Source: Rhizobium sp.
GTDB lineage: Bacteria > Pseudomonadota > Alphaproteobacteria > Rhizobiales > Rhizobiaceae
Direction: 5' to 3'
Length of the DNA: 64,000 bases
Assembly: GCA_019739215.1 (NCBI GenBank)
Contig: JAHHDR010000013.1
Location: 1 to 64,000, forward strand
Shown: one piece after another, positions 53,854-64,000 of the stretch
Layout of the letters: the number at the start of each line of letters is the position of its first letter
How positions within the stretch are numbered: the first letter of the stretch is position 1
Translations under genes and position numbers: made by a program
The notes under the pieces: model-generated
The model's database searches: none
Told to the model about the DNA's origin: nothing
Seen by the model: only the letters and a program-made list of their open reading frames with translations

Positions 53854-55077
53854 TCAGTCCTCGTCAACCACCCGGAGCTTCAGCCGGCCCGACGGGCTCT
53901 CGACGCTGCGCGGCGGCTCGGGTTCGACCCTGGGCTCCGCGGTTTCGAATTCCATCGCCTCGATCCTCTCGCCGCGCCGCGAAAGCTTGCTCGAGGAGGT
54001 GACGATCATCTCGACGTCCTTCTGCGCGGCGGCGAAATGGCCCTGCAGCTTCTGCACGCGATCGTCGAGACGTCCGAGGTCCTCCATCAGATGGAGCACT
54101 TCGCCCTGGATGAGGTGAGCCTGCTCGCGCATCCGCTGGTCGCGCAGCACCGACTGGATGACCTGGATCGACAACATCAGCAGCGACGGCGAAACGATGA
54201 CGATACGCGCCTTGTGCGCCCGCTGCACCACGCCCTCGAAATTCTCGTGGATCTCGGCGAAAATCGACTCCGACGGCACGAACATGAAGGCGGTATCCTG
54301 CGTCTCGCCGCGAAGCAGGTATTTCTCCGCGATGTCCCGGATATGAACCTCGATATCGCGGCGGAACTGCTGGCTGGCCGCCTTGGCGCCATCCGAGCCA
54401 GCGCCGCGGATGGCGTTCCAGGCCTCGAGCGGAAACTTGGCATCGATGACAAGTGAGGGCTGCCCGTTGGGCATCCTGACGAGGCAATCGGGCCTCGAGC
54501 CGTTGGAAAGGGTCGCCTGGAATTCATAGGCCCCCATCGGCAATCCGTCGGCGACGATCGCTTCCATACGGGACTGGCCGAAGGCGCCGCGGGTCTGCTT
54601 GTTGGACAGGATTGCCTGTAGTCCCACCACGTCCTTGGCCAGCGCCTGGATATTGTTCTGCGCCGCATCGATCGAGACCAGCCGCTCCTGCAGCCGACGC
54701 AGGTTCTCCTGTGTCTGGCGGGTCTGCTCCGTCATCGACTGCCCGATACGGTGGGTCATGCCGTCGATGCGCTGGTTGATCGTCTGGTTGAGTTCGTTCT
54801 GTCGCGAACCGAAAACCTCCGCCATCGCGGCGATGCGGCCCTGCATCTCGGTTTGGGACCGGAGGATGTCCGCCAGGCGCGCTTCGGAATCCCTTGCCCG
54901 CCTCTCGGCCTCCGCCTGCTCGCGCTGCCGCGCCCGGCGCGTCGCCGAGAGCACGAGCAGCATCGTGATCAGCACGAGGGCGAGCAGAGCCCCACAGCAG
55001 GCCACGAGCAGGAGGCCCGTCACGGCGAAGTCGCCGATCAGGAACAGGGGCGTGTCGGTGAACAGGGAATTTGACAT
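53854..55077 (-). CDS. rmuC: DNA recombination protein RmuC
   Basis: A 407-residue membrane-anchored nuclease-fold protein. One transmembrane helix (GLLLVACCGALLALVLITML) is followed by a coiled coil to about residue 150 and the RmuC domain: FGQSRMEAIVADGLPMGAYE, SLVIDAKFPLEAWNAI, DTAFMFVPSESIFAEI and IVSPSLLMLSIQVIQSVLRD. RmuC limits inversion and recombination at short repeats. ATG 55077 starts MSNSLFTD. Confidence 0.95.
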   Translation of the reverse strand: MSNSLFTDTPLFLIGDFAVTGLLLVACCGALLALVLITMLLVLSATRRARQREQAEAERRARDSEARLADILRSQTEMQGRIAAMAEVFGSRQNELNQTINQRIDGMTHRIGQSMTEQTRQTQENLRRLQERLVSIDAAQNNIQALAKDVVGLQAILSNKQTRGAFGQSRMEAIVADGLPMGAYEFQATLSNGSRPDCLVRMPNGQPSLVIDAKFPLEAWNAIRGAGSDGAKAASQQFRRDIEVHIRDIAEKYLLRGETQDTAFMFVPSESIFAEIHENFEGVVQRAHKARIVIVSPSLLMLSIQVIQSVLRDQRMREQAHLIQGEVLHLMEDLGRLDDRVQKLQGHFAAAQKDVEMIVTSSSKLSRRGERIEAMEFETAEPRVEPEPPRSVESPSGRLKLRVVDED

Positions 55078-55182
55078 CGCGACAGCTTAACCGATTCGCT
55101 CGCCGTCACCAGATCAAAACGAGAACACGGATCTGAGTGGAGTCGCCATTGCCGGGCGTGGAGCGTTCCAGCGGACGGAGCC

Positions 55183-55204
55183 GACACTTTACGTGACGAG
55201 TGTC
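55183..55204. promoter_or_regulatory. Inverted repeat upstream of the globin-coupled receptor gene
   Basis: GACACT (55183-55188) and AGTGTC (55199-55204) are perfect 6-bp arms separated by 10 nt, just upstream of a strongly AT-rich stretch (to about 55260). It could be an operator for the receptor gene. A second hairpin, AGGGGAC/GTCCCCT (55275-55291), lies in the presumed leader 23 nt before ATG. Function inferred only. Confidence 0.35.
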
Positions 55205-55314
55205 AATATCTCACCTTAATATTTGTTTTTTTAGATAACACTACATTAACCAACACAGATCAATGTCGGCCACAAGGGGACGCCGTCCCCTGATCGGAAC
55301 AGAAGGCACCCGAC

Positions 55315-56820
55315 ATGACCGCGCACGACGATACCCAGGAAATGCATCGCAAGAGACTGGAATTTCTAGGCTTTGGCGAGGAGCAGAAGGCACTGCTGAA
55401 AAGCATGCAGCCTCTCGTGAGGGAGTCGATCGGCGAGGCTCTGGATGTCTTCTACAAGAAGGTCAAGGCGACACCCGAGACATCGCGCTTCTTTCGCGAA
55501 GAGACCCACATGGCCGCAGCCAAGGGCCGCCAGGCAAGCCATTGGGAAGTCATATCCTCGGGCGCGCTCGACCAGCACTACGTCAACAGTGTCACCACGA
55601 TCGGCAAGACCCACGCCCGGATCGGGCTCGAGCCGCGCTGGTACATCGCCGGCTACGCGCTGGTGCTCGAAAGACTGATCCACGCGACCATGTCCAAGCA
55701 CTGGCCCGGCATGTTCGGCAAGACCAAGGCAGGCGACCTCGCGGCGGAAGTATCAATCATCGTCAAGGCCGCGTTGCTCGACATGGACTACGCGATCTCC
55801 GTCTATCTCGACGAACTGGCCATCCAGCGGGAAGCGGCCGAGGCGGCACGCAAACAGGCGGAGTCGGAACAGCAGGTGGCCCTGGGCGAACTTGCCAAAG
55901 TCCTGGCCATGCTGTCAGGCGGCGATCTCGAGTCCAGGCTTCCCGCCGGCCTTCCGGAGAACTATGCCGGGATGGTGGAAAACTACAACAAGGCCGCCGA
56001 GACGCTGCGACAGTCGATCTCGATGGTGCGCGGCGCGGCCCAGCAGATTCTCGGCTCGTCGCAGCAGATCACCGAAGCCACGAGCAGCCTCTCGCAGCGC
56101 ACCGAGCAGCAGGCCGCAAGCATCGAGGAAAGCTCAGCCGCGCTGCACCAGCTCTCCGAGAGCGTCACCGCCACCGCCCGCGGCGCACGCAAGGCAGCGA
56201 ACGTGACCGGGGACGCGCTGGCGGTTGCCCAGTCCTCCGGTGCGGTCGTGTCCGACGCGGTGTCGGCCATGAGCGCCATCGAGCGATCGTCGACGGAAAT
56301 ATCCAAGATCATCTCCGTCATCGACGAGATCGCGTTTCAGACCAACCTCCTCGCGCTGAATGCCGGCGTCGAGGCAGCCCGCGCCGGCGAAGCCGGACGG
56401 GGGTTCGCGGTGGTGGCGCAGGAGGTGCGCGAACTCGCGCAACGCTCGGCAAACGCCGCCAAGGAAATCAAGACCATCATCGCAGAGAGCTCCAGCCAGG
56501 TGCAGACCGGGGTGACCCTGGTCAACAAGTCGGGTGAATCGCTCGGGGACATCGTCGAGCGGGTGCATGAACTCGACAAGATCATCCAGGGAATCGCCGC
56601 GGCGACCGGCGAGCAGTCCTCTGGCCTCGCCGAAATCTCGGGCGCCATCGGCGACATGGACACGATCACCCAGCAGAACGCCACGATGGTCGACCGGACA
56701 TCGAACCAGATCGTCGACCTGACCAATGAGGTCCAGAACCTCAACGCGGCTCTGGAGCGCTTCAGGACCGGCGAGCCGGGGTCAAGCGCCACGCAGATCG
56801 CCAGGGGGCGTGCCGCCTGA
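55315..56820 (+). CDS. Soluble globin-coupled methyl-accepting chemotaxis protein (HemAT-like)
   Basis: A 501-residue aerotaxis-type receptor without transmembrane helices. Residues 10-175 form a sensor globin (protoglobin) domain: [20 protein letters not shown], and [20 protein letters not shown] with proximal His100. A linker ([20 protein letters not shown]) leads to the signalling domain whose tip is [20 protein letters not shown]. It should sense oxygen through heme in the cytoplasm. ATG 55315 has GAAGG 8 nt upstream. Confidence 0.95.
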   Translation: MTAHDDTQEMHRKRLEFLGFGEEQKALLKSMQPLVRESIGEALDVFYKKVKATPETSRFFREETHMAAAKGRQASHWEVISSGALDQHYVNSVTTIGKTHARIGLEPRWYIAGYALVLERLIHATMSKHWPGMFGKTKAGDLAAEVSIIVKAALLDMDYAISVYLDELAIQREAAEAARKQAESEQQVALGELAKVLAMLSGGDLESRLPAGLPENYAGMVENYNKAAETLRQSISMVRGAAQQILGSSQQITEATSSLSQRTEQQAASIEESSAALHQLSESVTATARGARKAANVTGDALAVAQSSGAVVSDAVSAMSAIERSSTEISKIISVIDEIAFQTNLLALNAGVEAARAGEAGRGFAVVAQEVRELAQRSANAAKEIKTIIAESSSQVQTGVTLVNKSGESLGDIVERVHELDKIIQGIAAATGEQSSGLAEISGAIGDMDTITQQNATMVDRTSNQIVDLTNEVQNLNAALERFRTGEPGSSATQIARGRAA

Positions 56821-56883
56821 TTTGATCAGCTTTGCCACATCGGAATATTGCAAGACCAAACGGCCTGTACTAAGTGACGTGGC

Positions 56884-57396
56884 ATGACGATCAAGCCCCT
56901 TATTATCCTGCCCGATCCGGTGTTGCGCCAGGTCTCCGCGCCATTCGAAACCATCGACGACAGCGTTCACGCGCTGTCGTCGGACATGATCGAGACGATG
57001 TACGACGCGCCAGGCATCGGGCTCGCTGCCGTCCAGATTGGCATACCGCGTCGGATGCTGGTGATCGATGTCTCCAAGGAAGACGAGGAGAAGGCCCCGC
57101 AGGTCTTCATCAATCCGGAAATCCTGCAGTCCTCCGACGAGCGCTCTGTCTATGAAGAAGGGTGCCTCTCGATTCCCGACTACTATGCCGAGGTCGAGCG
57201 GCCGGCGCGCATCACGGTGAAATATCTCGGTCTCGACGGCAAGGAACATATCGACGACGCCGAAGGGCTTCTCGCGACCTGCCTGCAACATGAGATCGAC
57301 CACCTGAATGGTGTCTTGTTCATCGATTACATCTCGCGCCTGAAGCGGGAGATGGTCATCCGCAAGTTCACCAAGGCCTCCAAGATCCGCGCCTGA
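56884..57396 (+). CDS. def: Peptide deformylase
   Basis: Removes the N-formyl group from new proteins. A 170-residue enzyme with all three motifs: [22 protein letters not shown] (Cys metal ligand) and [12 protein letters not shown] (two His ligands and Glu). It heads the def-fmt-truA group and lies 64 bp after the globin receptor gene. Confidence 0.98.
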   Translation: MTIKPLIILPDPVLRQVSAPFETIDDSVHALSSDMIETMYDAPGIGLAAVQIGIPRRMLVIDVSKEDEEKAPQVFINPEILQSSDERSVYEEGCLSIPDYYAEVERPARITVKYLGLDGKEHIDDAEGLLATCLQHEIDHLNGVLFIDYISRLKREMVIRKFTKASKIRA

Positions 57397-57498
57397 TGCG
57401 GCAGCGCGAGGCCGCCATGGCACAAAAGCGCGCAAGGGGCTTGATTTGAGGCCCGCAAACCCGTTTGAAGGCCGTGAAACCTCGACGGACGACAGCCA

Positions 57499-58434
57499 AT
57501 GACACTTCGCATCATTTTCATGGGCACGCCGGATTTTTCCGTGCCGGTGCTGAAGGCGTTGCACGCGGCCGGCCACGACATCGTCGCGGCCTATTCCCAG
57601 CCGCCGCGCCCGGCCGGGCGGCGCGGGCTGGAACTGACCCCCTCGCCCGTCCATCGCGCCGCTGAAGCACTCGGCATCCCGGTCCGGACTCCGGCGAATT
57701 TCAAGGATCCGACCGATATCGAGGCCTTTCGTGCCCTGCAGGCGGATGTCGCCGTTGTCGTGGCCTATGGCCTGCTGCTGCCGGAAGCGGTGCTCAGCGG
57801 AACCCGCCTCGGCTGCTATAACGGCCATGCCTCGCTCTTGCCGCGATGGCGGGGTGCCGCGCCCATCCAGCGTGCCATCATGGCTGGTGACGCCGACACG
57901 GGCATGATGGTGATGAAGATGGACAAGGGTCTCGACACCGGCCCCGTTGCATTGACCGAGCGCGTTGCGATAGACGACCAGATGACGGCGGGCGACCTCC
58001 ACGACCGTCTGGCCGAAATCGGCGCCCGCCTCATCGTCGAGGCCATGGCGAGGCTGGAGCGCGGGGAACTCCCGCTGTCACCGCAGCCGGCGGAAGGCGT
58101 GGTCTATGCCGCCAAGATCGCCAAGGACGAAAGCCGGATCGATTTTGCGGAGTCCGCCCGCGCGGTCCACGACAAGGTTCGTGGCCTCTCGCCCCTCCCG
58201 GGAGCCTGGTTCCAGGTCGATGTCAACGGCCGTCCCGAGCGCATCAAGATCCTTAAGAGCGAGCCGGCCAGCGGGTCAGGCACGCCCGGCACTGTCCTCG
58301 ACGACCGCCTGACCATCGCCTGCGGCACCGATGCCGTACGGCCGCTGCGCCTGCAGCGCGCCGGTGGCAAGCCGCTAGACCTCCCCGACTTCCTGCGCGG
58401 CACGCCTCTGCCTGCCGGCACGAGGGTCGGCTGA
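57499..58434 (+). CDS. fmt: Methionyl-tRNA formyltransferase
   Basis: Formylates initiator Met-tRNA. 311 residues; starts [20 protein letters not shown], with the catalytic region [20 protein letters not shown] (Asn and His) and the Asp in [13 protein letters not shown]. The C-terminal tRNA-binding domain includes [14 protein letters not shown]. It overlaps truA by 1 bp (TGATG), giving coupled translation. Confidence 0.98.
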   Translation: MTLRIIFMGTPDFSVPVLKALHAAGHDIVAAYSQPPRPAGRRGLELTPSPVHRAAEALGIPVRTPANFKDPTDIEAFRALQADVAVVVAYGLLLPEAVLSGTRLGCYNGHASLLPRWRGAAPIQRAIMAGDADTGMMVMKMDKGLDTGPVALTERVAIDDQMTAGDLHDRLAEIGARLIVEAMARLERGELPLSPQPAEGVVYAAKIAKDESRIDFAESARAVHDKVRGLSPLPGAWFQVDVNGRPERIKILKSEPASGSGTPGTVLDDRLTIACGTDAVRPLRLQRAGGKPLDLPDFLRGTPLPAGTRVG

Positions 58435-59222
58435 TGCCGCGCTACAAGCTGACCGTCGAATATGACGGAACGCCTTATGTCGGCTGGCAGCGGCAGGACA
58501 ATGGCCACTCTGTGCAGGGCGCCATCGAAACCGCGATCCATGCCATGACCGGCGAACGCGTATCGCTGCGGGCTGCCGGCCGGACCGACGCCGGGGTCCA
58601 TGCCTACGGCCAGATCTGCCATGTCGACCTCGTTCGCGACTGGAAGCCGGAGACGGTCACCAACGCGGTCAACGCGCATCTGGTCGTGGCGCAGGAACGC
58701 ATCGTGATCCTGGAGGCGGAAAAGGTGCCGGAGACCTTCGATGCCCGATTCTCGGCCACCAAGCGGCACTATCTCTACCGCATGATAGCGCGCCACCCCC
58801 CGATCGCGATCGAGGCCATGCGTGCCTGGCACGTCAAGAAGCCGATCGATCATGAAGCCATGCACGCGGCGGCGCAGATGCTGGTCGGGCACCACGATTT
58901 CACCACCTTCCGCTCCGTGCGCTGCCAGGCCCGCAACCCGAACCGCACCATGGACAGCATCACCGTGACGCGCAGCGGAGAACTCGTGGAGATCCGGGCC
59001 TCCGCACAGAGTTTCCTGCACAACCAGATCCGCTCCTTCGCCGGCACGCTGAAGCTGGTGGGCGAAGGTCGCTGGTCGCCTGATGACGTCAGGCAGGCAC
59101 TCGACGCGCGGGACCGCAGCCGGTGCGGCCCCGTCGCGCCGCCGTGCGGGCTGTACTTTATGTCGGTCGACTATGGAGACACCTCGAAGTTGCTGCGCTT
59201 CGAGGAGGAAGAAGACCTATAG
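58434..59222 (+). CDS. truA: tRNA pseudouridine(38-40) synthase
   Basis: Converts U38-U40 of tRNA. 262 residues; starts [18 protein letters not shown] and has the catalytic Asp in [29 protein letters not shown] near the C-terminus is the usual core. The last 6 bp overlap the convergent membrane-protein gene. Confidence 0.98.
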   Translation: MPRYKLTVEYDGTPYVGWQRQDNGHSVQGAIETAIHAMTGERVSLRAAGRTDAGVHAYGQICHVDLVRDWKPETVTNAVNAHLVVAQERIVILEAEKVPETFDARFSATKRHYLYRMIARHPPIAIEAMRAWHVKKPIDHEAMHAAAQMLVGHHDFTTFRSVRCQARNPNRTMDSITVTRSGELVEIRASAQSFLHNQIRSFAGTLKLVGEGRWSPDDVRQALDARDRSRCGPVAPPCGLYFMSVDYGDTSKLLRFEEEEDL

Positions 59223-59810
59223 GCCGACCAGACCCAATGCCGTCAGCAACTGTGACTGGATCATGAGCGGCACCGAGAAGATCACCATGACCAGCACGAG
59301 CGCAGGCAGTTTCTGGCCACCGAGGATCAGCAGCGCGATCCGGTAGGTGAAATAGACATAGCTGCCGAGGATCAGCAGGTAGAGCAGAGCGGCGGTCGCG
59401 TCGGCCGGCGCCCAGATCTGGATCAGGCTGACCGGAACATAGGCCCATTGCAGAGGCACCGACAGCCAGTTGAGCGCGATGATGAGCGGCAGCACCGCAT
59501 GGGCAAACCCCGCAATCCGGCCGAGTACGAGCACGACGGCAAGCGGGAGCATCCAGTTGGCCGCTTCCACGAGCGCGAGCTTGAAGAAGAACTCCGCACC
59601 CGTGCTGGTGCCCTCCGGCGCCTGGGCCAGGAAGTAGAGACGGAACGAGGCCCAGCTCAATATTGTCGGCGGCAGGCAGAACAGGATGGCCCACCACGAC
59701 CGCCAGAAGCCGCGCTCCGAGAAATCGAGATATCGGAATCCTTCCGCCTTGCCGGTCAGCAGGAGCCACAGGCCCTGCAGGTAATATCCGACTTCCTCAA
59801 GCCGCGGCAT
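59217..59810 (-). CDS. Small polytopic membrane protein of unknown function
   Basis: A 197-residue protein with five or so hydrophobic segments ([56 protein letters not shown]). It begins [20 protein letters not shown] from ATG 59810, overlapping the dapE stop by 14 bp, so it is probably translated from the dapE message. I do not recognise a named family, though the position beside dapE is shared by related rhizobia as I recall. No catalytic motif seen. Confidence 0.75.
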   Translation of the reverse strand: MPRLEEVGYYLQGLWLLLTGKAEGFRYLDFSERGFWRSWWAILFCLPPTILSWASFRLYFLAQAPEGTSTGAEFFFKLALVEAANWMLPLAVVLVLGRIAGFAHAVLPLIIALNWLSVPLQWAYVPVSLIQIWAPADATAALLYLLILGSYVYFTYRIALLILGGQKLPALVLVMVIFSVPLMIQSQLLTALGLVGL

Positions 59811-60987
59811 CGGCAAACCAGCGTCCGATGAAGGTTTCATAGATGCCGGTGAGCGCCTCGAGGTCGGCGACCGGGACATTCTCGTCGACCATATGCATGG
59901 ACTGTCCCACCAGGCCGAATTCGACCACCGGACAATGATCCTTGATGAACCGGGCATCCGAGGTGCCGCCTGTCGTGGACAGTCTGGCCACCCGGCCGGT
60001 GCGGGCCTCGATGGCGGCGGAAAGCGAGGCGACGAGACGCTCGTCGCGGGTCAGGAAGACCTGGCTCGGCCGCTCCGCCCAGGCGATGTCGAAGCGTGCC
60101 GGCAAACGGTCCGGCCTGAGCCGGCCGTCGGCGGCTGCGGCATCGAGGCGCCGGACGATCTCGGCCTGGAGGCTTTCCGTCGTCCATGTGTCGTTGTGCC
60201 TGATATTGAAGGCGAATGAGACGCGGGCCGGTATGACATTGGTCGCGCCATTTCCGGTGTCGATGCTGGTGACTTCCATGTTCGACGGCTGGAAGTCCTT
60301 CGTTCCCGCATCGAAGGGCGGATCCATCAGCGCCTCGGCCATAGTGAGCGCGGCGCGGATCGGATTGTCGGCCAGATGCGGATAGGCGACGTGGCCCTGC
60401 ACCCCATGGACGGTGACCTTGCCGGAGACCGAGCCGCGCCGCCCGATCTTGATCATGTCGCCGAGCGCATCGGGATTGGTCGGTTCGCCCACCAGGCAGG
60501 CGTCCCAGCGCTCGCCCTTCTCATGTGCCCACTGCAGCAACTTGACCGTGCCATTGACCGCGGGGCCCTCCTCGTCGCCCGTGATCAGGAACGATAGCGA
60601 GCCTGCAGGAGGCCCATGCCTTTCGACATGGCGCGCCACGGCCGCCACGAAGCAGGCAATGCCGCCCTTCATGTCCACGGCGCCACGGCCGTAGAGGATG
60701 CCGTTGTCGATCTCGGCGCCGAAGGGGGGATGGGTCCAGGCGGCCTCGTCGCCGACCGGTACGACGTCGGTATGGCCCGCAAACATGAGGTGCGGTCCGC
60801 TACTGCCGAGCCGGGCATAGAGATTCTCGATGTCGGGCGTATTGGCCTCGCGCGCCGTGATGCGCTCGACCTTGAAGCCGAGCGGCAAAAGCATTGATCC
60901 CAGCGCCGAGAGCGCGCCGCCTTCGGCGGGCGTGACAGAGGGGCAGCGGATGAGGGTCTGGAGATTGGAGACGGGATCACTCGACAT
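59797..60987 (-). CDS. dapE: Succinyl-diaminopimelate desuccinylase
   Basis: A di-zinc M20 amidohydrolase of 396 residues, late step of diaminopimelate synthesis. MFAGHTDVVPVGD, ILYGRGAVDMKGGIACFVAA and FLITGDEEGPAVNGT hold metal and catalytic residues; LVGEPTN and FGLVGQSMHMVDENV complete the site. ATG 60987 (MSSDPVSN) is preferred to ATG 61008 or the CTG at 61017. It complements dapD at 32687. Confidence 0.96.
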   Translation of the reverse strand: MSSDPVSNLQTLIRCPSVTPAEGGALSALGSMLLPLGFKVERITAREANTPDIENLYARLGSSGPHLMFAGHTDVVPVGDEAAWTHPPFGAEIDNGILYGRGAVDMKGGIACFVAAVARHVERHGPPAGSLSFLITGDEEGPAVNGTVKLLQWAHEKGERWDACLVGEPTNPDALGDMIKIGRRGSVSGKVTVHGVQGHVAYPHLADNPIRAALTMAEALMDPPFDAGTKDFQPSNMEVTSIDTGNGATNVIPARVSFAFNIRHNDTWTTESLQAEIVRRLDAAAADGRLRPDRLPARFDIAWAERPSQVFLTRDERLVASLSAAIEARTGRVARLSTTGGTSDARFIKDHCPVVEFGLVGQSMHMVDENVPVADLEALTGIYETFIGRWFADAAA

Positions 60988-61038
60988 GGTGTGGAAGCGA
61001 TAGCCCATCGCCTGCATTCTGTCACGGGTGTTTCGTGC

Positions 61039-61419
61039 CTATGCCGGCCGGTTGGGATGCGCGCCGAACCGGTTCGGCGGCGACGACGGCCAGAGCAGAA
61101 AGCAGGCCAGCGCCGGGAAACTGATGATCGGGACGAACACGAGCAGAGCCAGGAGCCCGGAATAGCCCATGTCATGCACGCGCTTGATCGTGAGCATCAC
61201 CATCGACACCACGCCTATCAGCGCGGAAACGACGAGACCAAGAAAGCCAAGCACCAGAAGTCCGTCGGAATCCTGGCTGTCCCCGGCAAACATCTGTCCG
61301 GTGGCCGCGGCCTGCAGCGAAAACCAGAATATCAGTCCAAGTGCGTAGGGCGCGCGCGACACGCGTCCCGATGGACTGAAGAACAACCATGCGCGCGACG
61401 GCACGCCGACCGTCACCAT
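61039..61419 (-). CDS. DUF805 family membrane protein
   Basis: A 126-residue inner-membrane protein with the DUF805 pattern: FSPSGRVSRAPYALGLIFWF at the N-terminus, and VHDMGYSGLLALLVFVPIIS near the C-terminus (the conserved RxHDxG-like segment reads KRVHDMGYSG). Four hydrophobic segments. Function unknown. It lies 51 bp from dapE and 9 bp from otsA on the same strand. Confidence 0.88.
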   Translation of the reverse strand: MVTVGVPSRAWLFFSPSGRVSRAPYALGLIFWFSLQAAATGQMFAGDSQDSDGLLVLGFLGLVVSALIGVVSMVMLTIKRVHDMGYSGLLALLVFVPIISFPALACFLLWPSSPPNRFGAHPNRPA

Positions 61420-61428
61420 CGGCAGCGT

Positions 61429-62844
61429 TCAGGATGCACGGGCCGGCGTCCAGGCCTGCGTTGCTTCGTCATGCAGGGCCCGCCCCTCCGCCAGATCGGC
61501 CAGATAGACCGAGCACCAGTTGAAAACATCGTTGCGGCGAAGCACGCTCATCATATCACGCCACCGCTCCTGTCGCTCTTCCAGCGACATGCGCAGCGCG
61601 CGCGCGATGGAATCGCCCGTTCCCTCTATGTCATAGGGATTGACCAGCAGGGCAGCCGACAATTCGTGGGCGGCGCCGGCGAAGCGGGACAGGATCAGCA
61701 CGCCGGGATCGTCCTCGTTCTGCGAGGCAACATATTCCTTGGCCACCAGGTTCATGCCGTCTCGAAGTGGGGTGACAAGCGCCGCTTTCGCTATGCGATA
61801 AAGCCCTGCCAGGCCCTGGCGGCTGAGCGATCTGTTGACATACCGGATCGGCACCCAGTCGACCGTTCCCAAGCCACCGTTGACCCGGCCAGCCTGTTCC
61901 GCGAGGGCGCGTTGCATGGCGCCGTATTCCGGCACGTCGGAGCGAGACTTCGGCGTGACCTGCAGCAATGTCACGGTTCGCTGGATATCCGTATGCTTCG
62001 TCAGGAAACGCTCGAAGGCATCGATCCGCTGCGTGATGCCCTTGGAATAGTCCAGCCGGTCGACTCCGATGATCAGGTCTTTTCCACCCAGGCTCTCGGT
62101 CATGAGCTTGGCGATCGGCGAGATCGAGGCCCGCATCGCGATCCTCGCGAACTTGTCGGTCTCGATGCCGATCGGATAGGACCGCGCCACGAAGCGGCGG
62201 CCCGCCATTTCGAAGTTCGTGTCGTCGATCCGGTGCCCGAGCGCCTGCCGGGTCACCGAGTCGGCGAAGTTCTCCCGGTCCGTGTCGGTCTGGAAGCCCA
62301 CGACGTCATAGGAGGCAAGGTTGAGCAGGATCTCCTCGTAGACAGGCATGGCGTAGAAGACATCCGGCGCCGGCCAGGGGATGTGGAGGAAGAAGCCGAT
62401 GCGATTGGTGACGCCGCGCTTGCGCAGTTCCGCCGCAAGCGGGATCAGGTGATAGTCGTGCACCCAGATGATGTCGTCTTCGCGGATCTGCGGAAGGAGT
62501 TGGTCGGCGAAGAAGCGGTTGACTCGGAAATACCCGGCCATCTCCTTGCGGCCATATTCGGCAAGGTCGAGCCGATAGTGGCAGATCGGCCAGAGAACGC
62601 GATTGGCAAAGCCGCGATAATATTCATCGACATCGCGCTCCGTCAGATCCGTGAGCACATATTCGATATTTCCGACCTTGGACACCTGCAATCCGGCATC
62701 CTCGCTGATGTTTCCGGACCAGCCCAGCCACACACCGCCACGAGCCTCGAGCGCTGTCTGAAGAGCGACGGCCAGACCGCCAGCCTGGGCACCACTCTTG
62801 TCGGGAGTTGGCACCCTGTTCGAAACGACAATAAGTCTACCCAT
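61429..62844 (-). CDS. otsA: Trehalose-6-phosphate synthase
   Basis: A GT20 enzyme of 471 residues that joins UDP-glucose and glucose-6-phosphate, for osmoprotection. It starts [20 protein letters not shown] and has [48 protein letters not shown] and [20 protein letters not shown], all characteristic. ATG 62844 is used because homologues start here; the longer reading is shadow. No otsB gene is in the window. Confidence 0.97.
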   Translation of the reverse strand: MGRLIVVSNRVPTPDKSGAQAGGLAVALQTALEARGGVWLGWSGNISEDAGLQVSKVGNIEYVLTDLTERDVDEYYRGFANRVLWPICHYRLDLAEYGRKEMAGYFRVNRFFADQLLPQIREDDIIWVHDYHLIPLAAELRKRGVTNRIGFFLHIPWPAPDVFYAMPVYEEILLNLASYDVVGFQTDTDRENFADSVTRQALGHRIDDTNFEMAGRRFVARSYPIGIETDKFARIAMRASISPIAKLMTESLGGKDLIIGVDRLDYSKGITQRIDAFERFLTKHTDIQRTVTLLQVTPKSRSDVPEYGAMQRALAEQAGRVNGGLGTVDWVPIRYVNRSLSRQGLAGLYRIAKAALVTPLRDGMNLVAKEYVASQNEDDPGVLILSRFAGAAHELSAALLVNPYDIEGTGDSIARALRMSLEERQERWRDMMSVLRRNDVFNWCSVYLADLAEGRALHDEATQAWTPARAS

Positions 62845-62948
62845 AAAGCAACATACCCCTGTAATCCAAAAAAACGCCCGACGCGGCAAATAGTTCCCCG
62901 GGAGCGGTGGCACGCCCCGACGCGATGCGACGTGATTGAAACGCAATT

Positions 62949-63179
62949 CTAGGCTTGCGTGATGTCCAGCATCAGCTGGTTCATTGTCTCGACGAGGTCA
63001 TCCGCCTCATCGAAGCTGAGGCCGAAAAGCATCTGGTCGTTCCAGATCGCCGGCATGCGCGTAACCTGGTCGACCACGCTGAACGTACCATCGTCCTCGC
63101 CAGCCATCACGAAACGCGGGCCGCCGCCGGTAAAGTCGAACAGATCTGAGTCGAGCCAGTTGAGCAGGCCTTCAGCCAT
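62949..63179 (-). CDS. Small hypothetical protein (76 aa)
   Basis: I do not recognise the family. The protein begins MAEGLLNWLDSDLFDFTGGG and is acidic (DSD, GEDDG, FDEADDLVETM). No membrane segment. ATG 63179 is chosen; an in-frame ATG at 63212 adds 11 residues. It lies 104 bp upstream of otsA on the same strand and 96 bp from the divergent mug gene. Confidence 0.65.
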   Translation of the reverse strand: MAEGLLNWLDSDLFDFTGGGPRFVMAGEDDGTFSVVDQVTRMPAIWNDQMLFGLSFDEADDLVETMNQLMLDITQA

Positions 63180-63275
63180 GAGTATCCACAAAGTTGAGTG
63201 TGAGGCAGCCATACCTTAAAGTGGCACGGTTTGCAACGCAGCACGAAAAGTCAGCGGATCAGACCACCGATCAAT

Positions 63276-63827
63276 ATGGGAGGCAGTGCCTTGGGTGACA
63301 GTCATTTGCGCGATAAGCCGCCTGCCGCCATCGACGTGCTGGAGGACCTGCTGCAGCCGGGGCTGCGGCTCGTATTCTGCGGCACGGCCGCGGGCACGCG
63401 CTCGGCGCAGATCGGCGCCTATTACGCCGGCCGCGGCAACAAGTTCTGGCGCACGATCCATGCGATCGGGCTGACGGACCGGCTGGTCGCGCCCGAGGAC
63501 TGGCGCCTGCTTGCGCATCACGGCATCGGGTTCACGGATCTGGCGAAACATCATTCCGGCATGGACATCGCGCTGCCGCCCGGCTGCTTCGATCCGGCGC
63601 GCCTCAGGACGGCAATCGAGACACACCGACCCGGAACGGTCGCCTTCAACGGCAAGGCCGCGGCGAAGGTCTTCTACGGACGCAAGGACGTCGGCTACGG
63701 TCGGCAGCCGGAGCCGATCGGTTCGACCATCCCATGGGTCCTTCCCTCGACATCGGGCGCCGCCTCGGGCGCTTGGAGTATCGAACCGTGGCGTCAACTG
63801 GCGGAAGCGCTGGCCGACAGGCCCTGA
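63276..63827 (+). CDS. mug: G/U mismatch-specific uracil-DNA glycosylase (Mug/TDG family)
   Basis: Removes uracil or thymine opposite G. About 183 residues with LRLVFCGTAAGTRSAQIGAY and YYAGRGNKFWRTIHAIGLTD. The usual Mug motif 1 (GINPG) is here FCGTAAGTRSA, the type found in many rhizobial members; VLPSTSGAASG near the C-terminus is the second motif, where Mug has NPSG. GGAGG lies 7 nt before a TTG at 63291 (MGDSHLRD), so that TTG may be the true start rather than ATG 63276. Confidence 0.88.
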   Translation: MGGSALGDSHLRDKPPAAIDVLEDLLQPGLRLVFCGTAAGTRSAQIGAYYAGRGNKFWRTIHAIGLTDRLVAPEDWRLLAHHGIGFTDLAKHHSGMDIALPPGCFDPARLRTAIETHRPGTVAFNGKAAAKVFYGRKDVGYGRQPEPIGSTIPWVLPSTSGAASGAWSIEPWRQLAEALADRP

Positions 63828-64000
63828 CGGCCATCCGGGCCCTGCGACCCGCACAAACGCCTGACCGGCCTGGCGGCCCCTCACCCGGTTAGGTGATTTA
63901 CACTTCTTGACGACGCACCCAACGTGCCGCCGGTATGCGAGGCGCAACCCGCACCTCGCCGGCGATTGCAAATGACGTTGGGAAAACACGGATGGCGAAG

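Noticed and set aside
63229..63243. TGGCACGGTTTGCA as a sigma-54 promoter
   Set aside because: The -24/-12 elements are 2 bp too close together to be used by sigma-54.
63992..64000. Possible start of a further plus-strand gene (ATGGCGAAG at the right edge)
   Set aside because: Only three codons are inside the window, with no clear ribosome-binding site; nothing can be said about it.

Overview
The window looks like chromosomal DNA of an alphaproteobacterium of the order Hyphomicrobiales (Rhizobiales), close to the Rhizobiaceae/Phyllobacteriaceae. The evidence is high GC, the lnt - small XRE regulator - metK - trmB order, def-fmt-truA next to dapE, an Hsp20/DUF1150 pair, a ROSE-type RNA thermometer leader and dense sugar ABC-transporter operons. 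I see no prophage, insertion sequence or CRISPR array. The only tRNA found is tRNA-Gln(CUG) at 1593-1666.

Layout. 1-1300: left-truncated exopolyphosphatase (Ppx/GppA). 1833-4407: overlapping pair of exported proteins, a YceI-like/OmpA fusion and a metacaspase with a C-terminal CxxCH motif. 4676-11286: ribose-type ABC operon with a YhfX-like PLP enzyme, an M20 deacylase and a ROK regulator. 11690-25258: a 13.6-kb, tightly packed minus-strand operon for an unidentified polyol or ketose. It holds a complete ABC importer, two FGGY kinases, a HAD phosphatase, an SMP-30 lactonase, a split transketolase, an SDR, a cupin and a GldA-like dehydrogenase. Divergent from it are a MocR-type regulator, whose PLP lysine appears replaced by arginine, and a PRISE-type reductase. 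27956-33544: M48 protease/DUF898 pair, pyrimidine 5'-nucleotidase, EF-hand protein, LOG-family protein and dapD. 33820-41988: Cache-adenylate cyclase, PAS-GGDEF diguanylate cyclase, small RTX protein, Fsr-like MFS exporter and ManC. 42276-47466: lnt, XRE regulator, an inverted class D beta-lactamase, metK and trmB. 47442-55077: hydrolase, DUF1150, Hsp20, nucleoside hydrolase, Cache MCP, ribokinase and RmuC. 55315-63827: globin-coupled MCP, def, fmt, truA, membrane protein, dapE, DUF805, otsA, a small hypothetical and mug.

How the genes work together. The two ABC operons are self-contained import-plus-catabolism units, each with its own regulator. Each carries a strong GC stem-loop just after its binding-protein gene, which fits extra expression of that gene. 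Nucleoside hydrolase and ribokinase could jointly salvage nucleoside ribose. DapD and DapE supply diaminopimelate; Def and Fmt act on initiator Met.

Sequence quality. Several genes carry single-base frameshifts although the protein signal continues in another frame: ppx, the EF-hand gene, the cyclase, lnt, the beta-lactamase, metK (very many) and trmB. Most of the affected sites I could pin down are homopolymer runs, and 43.5-46.8 kb is especially dense. metK is normally essential, so sequence or assembly error is the likeliest explanation. These genes should not be read as true pseudogenes without resequencing.
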